DNA of 64,000 bases from Hymenobacter caeli. GTDB taxonomy: Bacteria; Bacteroidota; Bacteroidia; Cytophagales; Hymenobacteraceae. Positions 54,708 through 63,469 of this stretch are shown piece by piece (the stretch's first letter is position 1; each line of letters begins with the position of its first letter). Location of the stretch: contig NZ_JABSNP010000003.1 in NCBI RefSeq assembly GCF_013294115.1, positions 124,001-188,000 on the forward strand, given 5' to 3'. Both the position numbers and the translations under genes were made by a program. Under the pieces are notes generated by a model that saw only the letters and a list, made by a program, of their open reading frames with translations, ran no database searches and was not told the origin of the DNA.

Positions 54708-55559
54708 ATGAAACTTCGCTACTTGCTGGCCGCCCTGCTGTTGGGCGGCACTGCGCCGGCGTGGGCCCAGACGGGCATGCCCCCTACCCCCGACGCCCCG
54801 GCCCCGGCCAATGCCACCACCCTGCTGCCGCCCAGCGCCAAGCACCGCGGCACGCTCTACTTCAGTTGGGGCTACAACCGCGACTGGTACTCGCGCTCGG
54901 ACATTCACTTTATTAACACCACGACCGATAACTACGACTTCACGCTCGTGAACGCCCATGCCAGCGACCACCCCAGCATGAGCGATTTCTGGAAGTTCAA
55001 CTCCCTGACCGTGCCGCAGTACGACGCCACGCTGGGCTACATGTTCAACGACCAGCACGACCTGGGCATCGAGGTGAGCTGGAACCACTTGAAGTACGTG
55101 GTGGACGACAACCAGGTGATTCACGTGCGCGGCAACCTCCGGGGCCACTACATCGACAAAGACACGCTGGTGACGCCCGATTTTGTGCACCTCCAGCACA
55201 CCAACGGCAACAACTACCTGATGGTGAACCTGGTGAAGCGCCGCAAGCTATTGGTAGGCAGGCACTTGCAGCTCAGCGCCATCGGCAAGGTGGGCCTGGG
55301 GCCCATGATTACGTACACCATCTCCACCATCTACGGGGCCTACCAGAAAGACCCTTTCCATTACCAGGGCATGGTGTTTGGCGGCAGCGCCGGCCTGCGG
55401 TTTGACATTTACAAGCACTTTTTCCTGCAAGGCGACCTGCAAGGGGCCGTTGCCGACTATACGTTCACGCGCATCGGCCCCGACAAGGTGGGCCGCGTGA
55501 CGCACATATTCAGCTCGGCCCAGGCCATCTACGCCTTCGGCTTCAATTTCCCCCTGTAA
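54708..55559 (+). CDS. Predicted outer-membrane beta-barrel protein
   Basis: The protein is 283 residues from the ATG at 54708 (a TTG one codon earlier is not needed). A signal peptide covers 1-20 (ending AWA before Gln). The mature protein has alternating aromatic/polar strands (TLYFSWGYNRDWYS, YDATLGYMFNDQHDLGIEVSW, SAGLRFDIYKHFFLQGDLQG) and ends with FGFNFPL, close to the aromatic C-terminus of 8-stranded-type barrels. No named family is recognised. It is monocistronic. Confidence 0.7.
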   Translation: MKLRYLLAALLLGGTAPAWAQTGMPPTPDAPAPANATTLLPPSAKHRGTLYFSWGYNRDWYSRSDIHFINTTTDNYDFTLVNAHASDHPSMSDFWKFNSLTVPQYDATLGYMFNDQHDLGIEVSWNHLKYVVDDNQVIHVRGNLRGHYIDKDTLVTPDFVHLQHTNGNNYLMVNLVKRRKLLVGRHLQLSAIGKVGLGPMITYTISTIYGAYQKDPFHYQGMVFGGSAGLRFDIYKHFFLQGDLQGAVADYTFTRIGPDKVGRVTHIFSSAQAIYAFGFNFPL

Positions 55560-55596
55560 ACAAGGCCGGGGCCCCGCAACTATTTGCACTACTTTC

Positions 55597-55641
55597 GGCC
55601 CGCCGCGCCCCAGTCCTCCACGGACCGGGGCGCGGCGGGCC
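55597..55641 (+). promoter_or_regulatory. Strong hairpin in the leader of the cupin gene
   Basis: GGCCCGCCGCGCCCC at 55597-55611 pairs exactly with 55627-55641. It lies right after a promoter-like CTACTTTCGG (55589-55598) and 30 nt before the cupin ATG; no T-run. It could act as a leader structure or end the upstream transcript. Confidence 0.45.
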
Positions 55642-55671
55642 CATTCTGTTACTTACCAACTTGCTGTTGCC

Positions 55672-56040
55672 ATGACCACTGACCAGGTGACCCACTACCG
55701 CTGGGACGACATGCCCGAGGAGCGCATGACGGACTTGATTTCGCGCCGCTTCATCACCGGCGATAAGACGATGCTCGCCCACGTGTACCTCAAAAAGGGG
55801 GCCTTGGTGCCCAAGCACCACCACGAAAACGAGCAGATTACCTACATCCTCGAAGGGGCCCTGCGCTTCCACCTCGGCGACGACCAAGCCCAAGAAATCG
55901 TCGTGCGCGCTGGTGAGGTGCTGCACATTCCGTCCAACGTGCCGCACTCGGCCGAGGCCCTGGAAGACACGCTCGACGTGGACATCTTCAGCCCGCCCCG
56001 CCAGGATTGGATCGATAAAACCGATGCCTACCTGCGATAA
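55672..56040 (+). CDS. Cupin-domain protein
   Basis: A 122-residue single-domain cupin. Motif 1 is VPKHHHENEQITYILEGALRF (metal His residues, with the Glu 6-7 residues on) and motif 2 is LHIPSNVPHSAEAL. Such small cupins are metal-dependent and may be isomerases, dioxygenases or sugar-binding proteins. The gene lies 13 nt before an SDR gene and is surely co-transcribed with it, so the two probably act on the same small molecule. The substrate is unknown. Confidence 0.85.
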   Translation: MTTDQVTHYRWDDMPEERMTDLISRRFITGDKTMLAHVYLKKGALVPKHHHENEQITYILEGALRFHLGDDQAQEIVVRAGEVLHIPSNVPHSAEALEDTLDVDIFSPPRQDWIDKTDAYLR

Positions 56041-56053
56041 CCATCTGTAAATT

Positions 56054-56845
56054 ATGGACTTAGGCTTAAAAGGCAAAATTGCGCTGGTGGCCGCCGCCAG
56101 CAAGGGCCTGGGCCGCGCCGTGGCCGAAGAGCTGGCCGCCGAAGGCGCTTCGCTGGTGCTCTGCGCCCGCGGCGAAGACGAGCTACGGGCCACGGCGGCC
56201 GCCATCGAAGCCGCCAGCGGCGTGCCGGTGCTGGCCGTGCCCGCCGACCTGGCCGCGCCCGGGGCTCCCGCCGCGGTGGTGGCCGCCGCGCTGGCCCGCT
56301 TCGGCCGCGTCGACGTGCTGGTGACCAACGCCGGGGGCCCCCCGGCCGGCGGGTTCGACGGCCTCACGCCCGAAATGTGGGACGCCGCTACGCGCCTGCT
56401 GCTCACCAGCGTGGTGGAGCTGACGCGGGCCGTGCTGCCCGGCATGAAGGCCGCGGGCTGGGGGCGCATCCTCAACATCACGTCCATCAGCGTGAAGCAG
56501 CCGGTGGATAACCTGATGCTGTCCAACAGCTTGCGGGCGGCCGTGACGGGCATGGCGCGCACGCTGGCCACCGAAGTGGCGCCGTTCGGCATCACCGTGA
56601 ACAACATCCTGCCCGGCTACACCCGCACCGCCCGCGTCGAAAACCTGGCCCAGGCCATTGCCACCCGCGACGGCATCGCGACCGCCGAGGCCCAGGCCCG
56701 CTGGGAAAACGAAATCCCCATGCGCCGCCTCGGCGAGCCGCGCGAGTTTGGGGCCCTGGCCGCGTTTCTGTGCTCGGCGCGCGCCAGCTACATCACCGCC
56801 ACCTCCACCCCGGTGGACGGCGGGTGGATTAAGGGACTGCTTTGA
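56054..56845 (+). CDS. SDR-family protein lacking the canonical Tyr-x3-Lys
   Basis: A 263-residue Rossmann-fold protein. The cofactor loop is AASKGLGRAVA (14-24), NAG at 92-94, and catalytic Ser144 in LNITSIS. At the positions where Tyr and Lys should follow (Ser+13 and +17) it has Ser157 and Arg161 in NLMLSNSLRAAV. That NL-LSN-LR pattern is shared by a known FabG-like subgroup, so the change is probably an adaptation rather than decay. LPGYTRTARV and the C-terminal PVDGGW are intact. It pairs with the upstream cupin gene. The reaction is unknown. Confidence 0.82.
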   Translation: MDLGLKGKIALVAAASKGLGRAVAEELAAEGASLVLCARGEDELRATAAAIEAASGVPVLAVPADLAAPGAPAAVVAAALARFGRVDVLVTNAGGPPAGGFDGLTPEMWDAATRLLLTSVVELTRAVLPGMKAAGWGRILNITSISVKQPVDNLMLSNSLRAAVTGMARTLATEVAPFGITVNNILPGYTRTARVENLAQAIATRDGIATAEAQARWENEIPMRRLGEPREFGALAAFLCSARASYITATSTPVDGGWIKGLL

Positions 56846-56927
56846 TTGAATGGGGAATGGTGGAATGGGAGAATGAGGCTTTTGGCTAACAGGCATTCTC
56901 CCATTCCACCATTCTCCCATTCAATCA
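56843..56927. terminator. Long hairpin between convergent SDR and DUF1501 genes
   Basis: The arms 56843-56875 and 56894-56927 are complementary apart from one extra base. The left arm begins at the SDR stop codon. It can serve as a bidirectional terminator; the GAATGG-rich repeat character suggests a dispersed repeat. Confidence 0.7.
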
Positions 56928-56936
56928 TTGCTTGCC

Positions 56937-58151
56937 CTACACCAACCCCCGCATCCGCTCAAAATCTGTCCCCAGAATGCTCGTGTCGTCGGCGCCGAGC
57001 CAGTCTTTGAGGACGGTGGCGTAGATGCCGCGGAAATCAATTTGGTGGCGCAGGTCGCCCTGGTCGAGGTTGGCCAGGTCGGGGGCGTCGTTGAGGACGC
57101 CTTTTTGCTGGAGGCTGCCGCCGATGAGAAAGACCGGGTTGGCGGTACCGTGGTCGGTGCCGTTGCTGGCGTTCTGGCCCACGCGGCGGCCAAACTCGGA
57201 GAATACCAGCACCAGCGTGTTAGCCCACTGGCCGTTCTTTTGCAGGTCGTCAGCCAGGGCGGCCAGGCCGTCGCCGAGGTCGGTGAAGAGCTTTTGCTGC
57301 TGCTCGTGCTGGCGCACGTGGGTATCGAAGCCGTTGAGGGCCACGTAGTACACCCGCGACTCCACACCGGAGTTAATCAGCTCGGCGGTGGTTTTCAGGT
57401 TTTTGCCGAACTCCGAGTTGGGGTAGGCCCCGGCCGATTTGTACACCTTCGACTTGTCGTAGAGGTAGTCGGCCGACGAGGCCGTTTCGGCCAGCGTTTG
57501 GTAGAGGTAATCCACCTGGGCGTGGTGGTGGTCGGAACCCGTTTCGCGGCTCACCTGGCTCAGCAGGCGGTTCTGGGTGAGCTGGTGGAGCTTGTCGGGG
57601 TTCTTGAACGCCAGGCCTTTGCGCTGGGTGCCCTTCATAGCCAGGCTCAGGGTGTCGTCCACTTCCAGCGCATTGTAGGGGTTTTGGCAGCCGGGGGCCC
57701 CCGAGTCGAGGTAGCGGCCGAGCCAGCCGGTGCTCAGGTTCTGGGCGCTGCCCGAGCCGGTCTGCCAGATGTCCATCGAGCGGAAGTGCGAGCGGTCGGG
57801 GTTGGGGTAGCCCACGCTGTTGAGCACGGCCAGGTAGCCCTGGTCGTAGAGACTCTTGAAGCCCTTCAGCGCCGGGTGGAAGCCCAGCCCCTTATCCAAG
57901 GCCAAAATCCCCTCCGATTCCTTGATGCCCAGCGTGGGCCGGGCCTGGTAGTACAGGTCGTTCTGGTACGGGATGACGGTATTCAGGCCGTCGTTGCCGC
58001 CGCCGAGCTGCACCACAATAAGGCGGCGGGCCCCCGGCGCGTCGGCCAGCCGGGCCAGCCCGGGGCCCCGGTCGAGGGCGTGGAGCATCTTGGGCACAAA
58101 CAGCAGCGTGCTGGCGAGGATCGAGGTCTGGAGGAATTCGCGGCGTTGCAT
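56937..58151 (-). CDS. DUF1501 domain protein, Tat-type signal
   Basis: A 404-residue exported protein with an RR-containing start, MQRREFLQTSILASTLLFVP, a twin-arginine-like signal. DUF1501 marks are LIVVQLGGGNDGLNTVIPY, GSFR-like DRSHFRSMDIWQTG, FDTHVRQHEQQQ and VFSEFGRRVGQNASNGTDHG. The fold is of the sulfatase/alkaline-phosphatase type with metal-site-like residues; the biochemical role is unknown. DUF1501 genes almost always sit beside DUF1800 genes, as here (58341-59945), and the pair probably acts together in the periplasm or outside. Confidence 0.88.
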   Translation of the reverse strand: MQRREFLQTSILASTLLFVPKMLHALDRGPGLARLADAPGARRLIVVQLGGGNDGLNTVIPYQNDLYYQARPTLGIKESEGILALDKGLGFHPALKGFKSLYDQGYLAVLNSVGYPNPDRSHFRSMDIWQTGSGSAQNLSTGWLGRYLDSGAPGCQNPYNALEVDDTLSLAMKGTQRKGLAFKNPDKLHQLTQNRLLSQVSRETGSDHHHAQVDYLYQTLAETASSADYLYDKSKVYKSAGAYPNSEFGKNLKTTAELINSGVESRVYYVALNGFDTHVRQHEQQQKLFTDLGDGLAALADDLQKNGQWANTLVLVFSEFGRRVGQNASNGTDHGTANPVFLIGGSLQQKGVLNDAPDLANLDQGDLRHQIDFRGIYATVLKDWLGADDTSILGTDFERMRGLV

Positions 58152-58191
58152 AGTTGGGATAGTTATAAAAGCGGGGCGGAGGTAGAGGGGG

Positions 58192-58326
58192 CGGGCTGCC
58201 GGCTTTTTCGCCGGCTGCCCGCTAATTGTTGAATCGTTGGGTGGCGCATGGGGGCCCCAGAGAATCCGGGGGGCGGCTCATACGATGCAGCGGTCACCGG
58301 GCAGCCGGCGAGAAGCCGGCAGCCCG
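58192..58326. repeat. Inverted pair of hairpin units between DUF1800 and DUF1501 genes
   Basis: The units 58192-58221 and 58298-58326 each fold (GCCGGC stem) and are near-complements of one another, separated by 76 nt. They lie in the 189-nt gap between two genes expected to be co-transcribed. Confidence 0.65.
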
Positions 58327-58340
58327 GGCCAGGCGGGCCC

Positions 58341-59945
58341 TCACGAGAGCTGGTATTCCGGCAGGCTCATCAGGCTGATGAGCGTGTTGCGCAGGGCCTC
58401 GGCGGGGATGGGGTTTTGGGCGGCGGCTTGCTGCACCAGGGCCAGGTTTTCGGGCCGGATGGGCGTTTGGAGCAGGAACTCGCTGAGGCGGGCGGGCTGG
58501 GCCGGGGCGGGCGTGGCCCCCAGCAGCTGTTGCAGGGGCCCCAGCGGCAGGTGGGCCCCGGCGGTGGGCTTCACCGTGCGGTCGGCGCGGGTGAGGTTGG
58601 GGGCGATGTCGTTCTCATCCTGCTTGAGGGCCACGGCGAAGTCGGCGTTTTTGAAGAGGATGGCCGGGATTTGCAGGCGCAGCAGCAGCGACGACGAGTC
58701 GATCCAGTTGCGGCCGCCGGGCCAGCCGGCCACGTTCGGCGGCTCGAACAGCGTCTGGCCCAAGGCCTTCTGGTAGCCCAGCAGCGGCCGTTCGTTGTCG
58801 AGCTTTACGCCCAAGGTGCGGCGGATGCCGGCCAGCAGCTCCACCGGGCTCTTGAGGTGGGTGCCCACGTTGGCCGGGTCGTAAAACCAGTCGGCCGAAA
58901 ACATGCGCTCCAGCAGGTCCTGGATGTCGTAGCCGCTCCGCCGAAATGCGTCGGCCAGCGGCGCAATGCGGGCCGGGTCGGGCGTGTCGTTCACAAAAAA
59001 GCGGTAGAGCTTGGTGGTGAGGAAGGTCGCCGCCGCCGGCTGCTCCAGGATGATGGCCAATACGTCTTCGCCCCGCAGGTTGCCGGTGCGGCCGAGGAAG
59101 GTTTTGGGGCCCTCGTCGTGGTCCAGGGGCCGGAACTTGAAATTGCCCTGCCCGTCGTAGCTCCAGCCGGTGAAGGCGCGGGCGGCCTCCTTCACGTCCT
59201 GCTCCGAGTAGTTGCCGCGGCCCAGCGTGAAGAGCTCCATCACTTCGCGGGCGAAGTTTTCGTTGGCGTGGCCCTTGTGGTTCTGGCGGTTGTTGAGGAA
59301 TTCGAGCATGGCCGGCTCTTGGCTCACGGCCAGCAGCAGGTCGGGGAACTTGCCCAGCGCGTGCTGGCGGGTGGTGTTGTGCAGGCTGAGGGCGGGGCCC
59401 GGCTGGCGCACCCGGCAGGCAAAGTGGCCGTGCCAGAACAGCGTCATCTTCTCGCGCAGCTGGGCTGGCGAGGTGGCCATGCGGTCCATCCAGGCCGTCG
59501 AGATGTTGACGAACGCCTCGCGCAAGCCCTGGTTCTGCATCTTGCGCTGCTCGGGCGTGAGGTCGGCGCGGCGCAGCCGGGGCACCCCGCCGGGGCCCAT
59601 GCGGTAGGGCTGGCGGGCGGGCAGCGCGGCCACGGGGGCCGGCGGGGCGGCTTCGGCGGGGCGGCCGCTCATGGTGGCCGTGGCCTGGTCGGGGGTGGTG
59701 ACCATGCCGGTGGGCACCGGGTTCCTGGCCGGGGCGGGCACGGGCGGCGTAGGGGCCACGGCCATCACCGCGCCCATCGGGTCGGTGAAGTGCATGGCGG
59801 GCGCGTCGAGCGGCACGAAGGTTTCCGAGTCGCGCAGCAATTGGCGCAGGGCCTTGCGGGGGCTGAGGCCGGCGGCCACGTCCTGGGGCCGGGGCCCGAA
59901 GCCGGCGCGCCAATACAAGTGCTGGAGTTGCTGGGTGGTGTCCAT
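58341..59945 (-). CDS. DUF1800 domain protein
   Basis: A 534-residue protein with family marks HLYWRAGFGPRPQDV at the start, MTLFWHGHFAC, HANENFAREVMELFTLGRGNY, KLYRFFVND, MFSADWFYDP, NVAGWPGGRNWIDSSSLL. A Pro/Ala/Met-rich insert occupies about 60-120. No signal peptide is seen, though its DUF1501 partner has one. The function of the family is unknown. It lies upstream of the DUF1501 gene on the same strand with a hairpin pair between them. Confidence 0.9.
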   Translation of the reverse strand: MDTTQQLQHLYWRAGFGPRPQDVAAGLSPRKALRQLLRDSETFVPLDAPAMHFTDPMGAVMAVAPTPPVPAPARNPVPTGMVTTPDQATATMSGRPAEAAPPAPVAALPARQPYRMGPGGVPRLRRADLTPEQRKMQNQGLREAFVNISTAWMDRMATSPAQLREKMTLFWHGHFACRVRQPGPALSLHNTTRQHALGKFPDLLLAVSQEPAMLEFLNNRQNHKGHANENFAREVMELFTLGRGNYSEQDVKEAARAFTGWSYDGQGNFKFRPLDHDEGPKTFLGRTGNLRGEDVLAIILEQPAAATFLTTKLYRFFVNDTPDPARIAPLADAFRRSGYDIQDLLERMFSADWFYDPANVGTHLKSPVELLAGIRRTLGVKLDNERPLLGYQKALGQTLFEPPNVAGWPGGRNWIDSSSLLLRLQIPAILFKNADFAVALKQDENDIAPNLTRADRTVKPTAGAHLPLGPLQQLLGATPAPAQPARLSEFLLQTPIRPENLALVQQAAAQNPIPAEALRNTLISLMSLPEYQLS

Positions 59946-60122
59946 GCCGGTAAGATGCGGGCCGAGGAGCGGGGTTTAAAAGGTGCGCGGAAATAGCCTG
60001 GACGCCGGGCCAGGCTTTGCTCACCAGAACGGGTTCCGAGGGGGAGCAGTCCGGCATTCGCTTCGCCGGGGGCTAAATTGACCGCAGCAGGGCGAAATCA
60101 GCGCCGGCGACCACTAAAATTC

Positions 60123-60608
60123 ATGAAAACACTAGCCGATTTGCTCCAGCTGGGCGACCCGCGCCTCTACGAAACGTGCGCGCCGGTTTTGCCCGCCGAG
60201 CGGCCCTTGGTGGCGGGCTGGGTGGCCGATTTGCACCGCGTCATGGAGGAAATACGGGCCCGGTACCAGTTCGGCCGGGCCATTGCCGCCCCGCAGCTGG
60301 GCATCATGAAGCGGCTGATTTACCTGAACATCGACCGGCCCGTGGTCTTCATCAACCCCGAACTCCGCGAACTGAGCGACGAGCTGTTCGAACTGTGGGA
60401 CGACTGCATGAGCTTCCCCAATTTACTGGTTAAAGTGAAGCGGCACGCGCACCTGACCATCGACTACCTGGACGAAAACTGGCAGCCGCAGACCTGGCAC
60501 ATGACGGGCGGCCTATCCGAACTGTTGCAGCACGAATACGACCACCTGAACGGCGTGCTCTGCACCATGCGGGCCATCGACGACAAGTCGTTTAAATGGC
60601 GGCCGTAA
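60123..60608 (+). CDS. Divergent peptide deformylase
   Basis: The protein is 161 residues from the ATG at 60123 (MKTLADLLQLGDPRLYETCA); 15 upstream codons are rejected. Deformylases remove formyl from nascent Met using an iron or zinc ion. Motif III is intact in LLQHEYDHLNGVL (H137, E138, H141) and the metal Cys is C95. Motif I reads GRAIAAPQ instead of GxGLAAPQ, and motif II DDCMSF instead of EGCLS. The metal site is complete, so activity is plausible, but changes in two motifs suggest a secondary deformylase with altered substrate. The standard copy is presumably elsewhere. Confidence 0.8.
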   Translation: MKTLADLLQLGDPRLYETCAPVLPAERPLVAGWVADLHRVMEEIRARYQFGRAIAAPQLGIMKRLIYLNIDRPVVFINPELRELSDELFELWDDCMSFPNLLVKVKRHAHLTIDYLDENWQPQTWHMTGGLSELLQHEYDHLNGVLCTMRAIDDKSFKWRP

Positions 60609-60633
60609 CGCTGGGTGGGGCAAAGAAAAGAAC

Positions 60634-60732
60634 GGTCATGCTGAGCGCAGCCGAAGCATCTCTGCTGCGGCAGTAATTTAATCGATTATGATTGTTAGCG
60701 GTAGAGGTGCTTCGGCTGCGCTCAGCATGACC
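60634..60732 (+). repeat. Palindromic element with 25-bp perfect arms, T-run at the end
   Basis: The arms 60634-60658 and 60708-60732 are exact complements around a 49-nt centre, followed by a T8 run (60734-60741). It can terminate the deformylase transcript. A shortened relative of one arm lies at 18138-18170, so this is a dispersed repeat. Confidence 0.8.
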
Positions 60733-60777
60733 ATTTTTTTTGCTTGAAACTTAGATGGTCGCCAAGTACCCAGCCCG

Positions 60778-63366
60778 CTAAAACCGGGCCCCCAGCACCA
60801 CCGTTTTCTTGTACTCGCGCCGTTCGCCACTGGCCGGCCGAAACAGCTCGACGTGCAGAATGTAGTACCCCACGGCCGCCTTGCGGCCCCCGTCGTCGAG
60901 GCCGTCCCAGGGCACGAAGCCAGCGGTGGCCAGGCTTTCGTTGCGCAGCAGGCGGCGGGTGAGGCGGCCCACGGCGTCGTACACCGTCACGGAGCCCACG
61001 TAGCCGGGCTGGTCGAGCTGGTAGTTGAGGGTGGTGAAGTCCTGCTGGCCGTCGTCGTCGGGGGTGAAGACTTCGGGCGTCACGGTCAGTTCCTGGCCAC
61101 CGCCGGGCGCGTCCTGGGCCTGTGAGTTGGGGCGGCCGGGCGTGGCGTAGCCCACGGCGCCGGCCGCCGAGTGGAAGTTGCTGCCCAGGCTGGGCCCCTG
61201 CGCCCGGATGCGCTCCAGCGACACGCCGTCCTGGCTGCTGAGCAGCGGCAGGTGCAGGCCTTTATTGTAGGCGAAGCGGTCGATTTCGCGGCCGCCGGCA
61301 TCCAGCACCGTGGCCAGGCCGGCGTCGTCGGGCCAGGTGGGCAGGGCCCCCACGGCCAGCAGTGCGGCCGCGTCGGCGCTGGTGGGGTACTGCGCCTGCA
61401 CCGTGGCTGGGCTGGTCGTTAGGGCCACCAGCTGCCCCGGGGCCAGCACGTAGGGCCCCGGACTGATGGGCAGCCCGGCCCCGCCATCGCCCACTTGAAA
61501 ACCCTTTATATCAACGTATTTCTGGCTGCGGTTCAGTAGTTCGATGAAGCGCACGGCCCCCACGCGCGGGTTAAACAGCAATTCGTTCACCACCACATCG
61601 CCGGGCGCGGCGGCCTCGGGCAGGGCAAACTCGGCGGCTTGCAGCGGGCCGCTGGCGTTGCCGGCGCAGTCGGTGGCGGCTTGCACGGTTAAAGTAGTGG
61701 GCCGGCTGGGCGCGAGGGCCCCGGCGAGCGTCAGGTCCACCACCCGGAAATCGGGGCCCACGGGGGCGGCGCGGGCCACGGCGGGCGCGGGGGCCCCCAG
61801 GGCGTAGCGGGCGGGGTTGGCCGCGGCGGCGCTGTCGAGCTTCTCGGAGAAAAACAGGCGGATGGTGCGGGCGTCCACGGCCACGGCGCGGAGCAAGGTA
61901 GGAGGCGCGGTGTCGGGGCGGGGGCCCCGGGCGGCGTTGGCGCGGCCGGGGGTGCCGCCGCTGGGGTCGGGGCTGGCGGTCCAGTTATCGGCCCCGGCGC
62001 AGAGGTTATTGGCGTCAATCATTTCCAGGCTCCAGCCGCCGGCCTGCTTGCGGGCGTCGCGGTACCAGGCGTCGGAATACGTCACCTCGAACAGCACCCG
62101 GCCGGCCGGCCCCCGCAGCACCAGCTGGTCGCCGCCGTTGCTCAGGGCGGGGAAGTTGGTGAGCCCGTACACCTTGCCGAACGGCGCAAACTGCGCCGCC
62201 CGGGTGCTGCCGCACACCACCGCATACTGGCCCGGTAGCAGCCGCGCCGTATCAGGGAAAAAGGCCTGGGCGGCGGTGCCCGTCTTGCCCAGCCGCACCC
62301 CGCGCAGGCTAAGGGTTTGGGTGGCCGAGCGGTTGAAAATCTCCACAAACTCCGATTCGGGCAGGCCCACCACCGGCGTTTCGTCGGCCAGTATCTCCGT
62401 GATAACCAAGTCGCCAAACCCCGGGGCCACCGGCAGCCCCGCGAAGCTGGCCGCCAGCGGCCCCGCGGCTACGTTGCCGAACAGGTCGGCTACCTGCCGC
62501 GCCTCCAGCACGTTGGCCGCCGCCAAATCGGCCCCAAAGGTGAGGCGCACCACGGCCGGGTTGCTGGCCAGAATCTCGGCCGCCACCGGCGCGGCCCCGC
62601 CTTGCAGGCGGTAGCTGGCCGCCCGGGCCCCCGTGGCCGGGTCCACGGCCTCGTTAAATACGGCCTCGACCCGGCGGGCATCGAGCGGCGTGGCCCGCAG
62701 CAGCAGGGGCGGGGTGGCGTCCACCACGCTGAAATCGTCGAAGTAAAAGCTCTTGCCGTTGGCCGACGAGTACAGCAGGGCCACGCCCGCGGCGGCGCTG
62801 CGCTGATAGGCGGCGTCGGTGGCCGGGGCCCCGTCGGCCACGAAGCTGCGGCCTCCGGCCAGGTCGCGCTCCAGCGTCCAGCGGCTGGCGGTGCTGCGCG
62901 TCACGCGCACGCGCACCAGGTTGTTGGTGCTGCTGGCCAGCGTGTTGGCCTGCCCCGTGATGATTGCCACGGCCGTCTTTGCCGAGTCTTTGCGGAACAG
63001 GGTGAGGTTGTCGGCGGTGCCGCCCAGGCGCACGAAGTAGCCGCTGGTGGCGGCGTTGCCCAGGTCGGGCCCCGAGGCCATCAGCCACACGTCGGCCAGG
63101 TTGCTGGCGCTGGTGGCCAGGCGCAGGTTGGCCCAGAATTCCCAGGTGGTGCCGGTGCTGGCGCGGCAGGGCGCGGCCAGCTGGAGGCGGGTGCCGGTTA
63201 CGGCCGCCCCGTTGCTTTGCAATTGCAGCTGGGCATTCACGGTGAAGGCGCTGGCCGTGCCCGTCCAGGTGGGGTTCTGGGTGAAGTTGCCGTCGGTGAA
63301 GTCGTCGCGCAGCTGGGCGCGGCCCGTGAGTGGCAACAAGAGGAGAAAAAGTAGCAGTTGCTTCAT
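60778..63366 (-). CDS. Secreted multidomain protein with lamin-tail domains and FlgD-like C-terminus
   Basis: An 862-residue protein with a signal peptide at 1-18 (ending GRA before Gln). Residues about 20-210 form a concanavalin-like or carbohydrate-binding-like region (DDFTDGNFTQNPTW, then FYFDDFSVVD). SbsA-like Ig modules follow at about 215-310 and 480-580 (ARRVEAVFNEAVDP, ARTIRLFFSEKLDS). Lamin-tail domains lie at about 325-470 (LVITEILADETPVVGLPESEFVEIFN) and 590-720 (VVNELLFNPRVGAVRFIEL). The C-terminus (VTPEVFTPDDDGQQDF, YDAVGRLTRRL, GYYILHVELF) resembles FlgD-like/T9SS-associated ends. It is probably displayed on the surface. The function is unknown. Confidence 0.82.
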   Translation of the reverse strand: MKQLLLFLLLLPLTGRAQLRDDFTDGNFTQNPTWTGTASAFTVNAQLQLQSNGAAVTGTRLQLAAPCRASTGTTWEFWANLRLATSASNLADVWLMASGPDLGNAATSGYFVRLGGTADNLTLFRKDSAKTAVAIITGQANTLASSTNNLVRVRVTRSTASRWTLERDLAGGRSFVADGAPATDAAYQRSAAAGVALLYSSANGKSFYFDDFSVVDATPPLLLRATPLDARRVEAVFNEAVDPATGARAASYRLQGGAAPVAAEILASNPAVVRLTFGADLAAANVLEARQVADLFGNVAAGPLAASFAGLPVAPGFGDLVITEILADETPVVGLPESEFVEIFNRSATQTLSLRGVRLGKTGTAAQAFFPDTARLLPGQYAVVCGSTRAAQFAPFGKVYGLTNFPALSNGGDQLVLRGPAGRVLFEVTYSDAWYRDARKQAGGWSLEMIDANNLCAGADNWTASPDPSGGTPGRANAARGPRPDTAPPTLLRAVAVDARTIRLFFSEKLDSAAAANPARYALGAPAPAVARAAPVGPDFRVVDLTLAGALAPSRPTTLTVQAATDCAGNASGPLQAAEFALPEAAAPGDVVVNELLFNPRVGAVRFIELLNRSQKYVDIKGFQVGDGGAGLPISPGPYVLAPGQLVALTTSPATVQAQYPTSADAAALLAVGALPTWPDDAGLATVLDAGGREIDRFAYNKGLHLPLLSSQDGVSLERIRAQGPSLGSNFHSAAGAVGYATPGRPNSQAQDAPGGGQELTVTPEVFTPDDDGQQDFTTLNYQLDQPGYVGSVTVYDAVGRLTRRLLRNESLATAGFVPWDGLDDGGRKAAVGYYILHVELFRPASGERREYKKTVVLGARF

Positions 63367-63469
63367 TAACGCGCCGGAAGGGTTTTCTTTGCTCCCAAGT
63401 TACCCCTACTCCGGCGACACTTGCCGCCGCCCGGGCCCCGCGCCCGCGCTTTCATCCCTGATTACCTCC

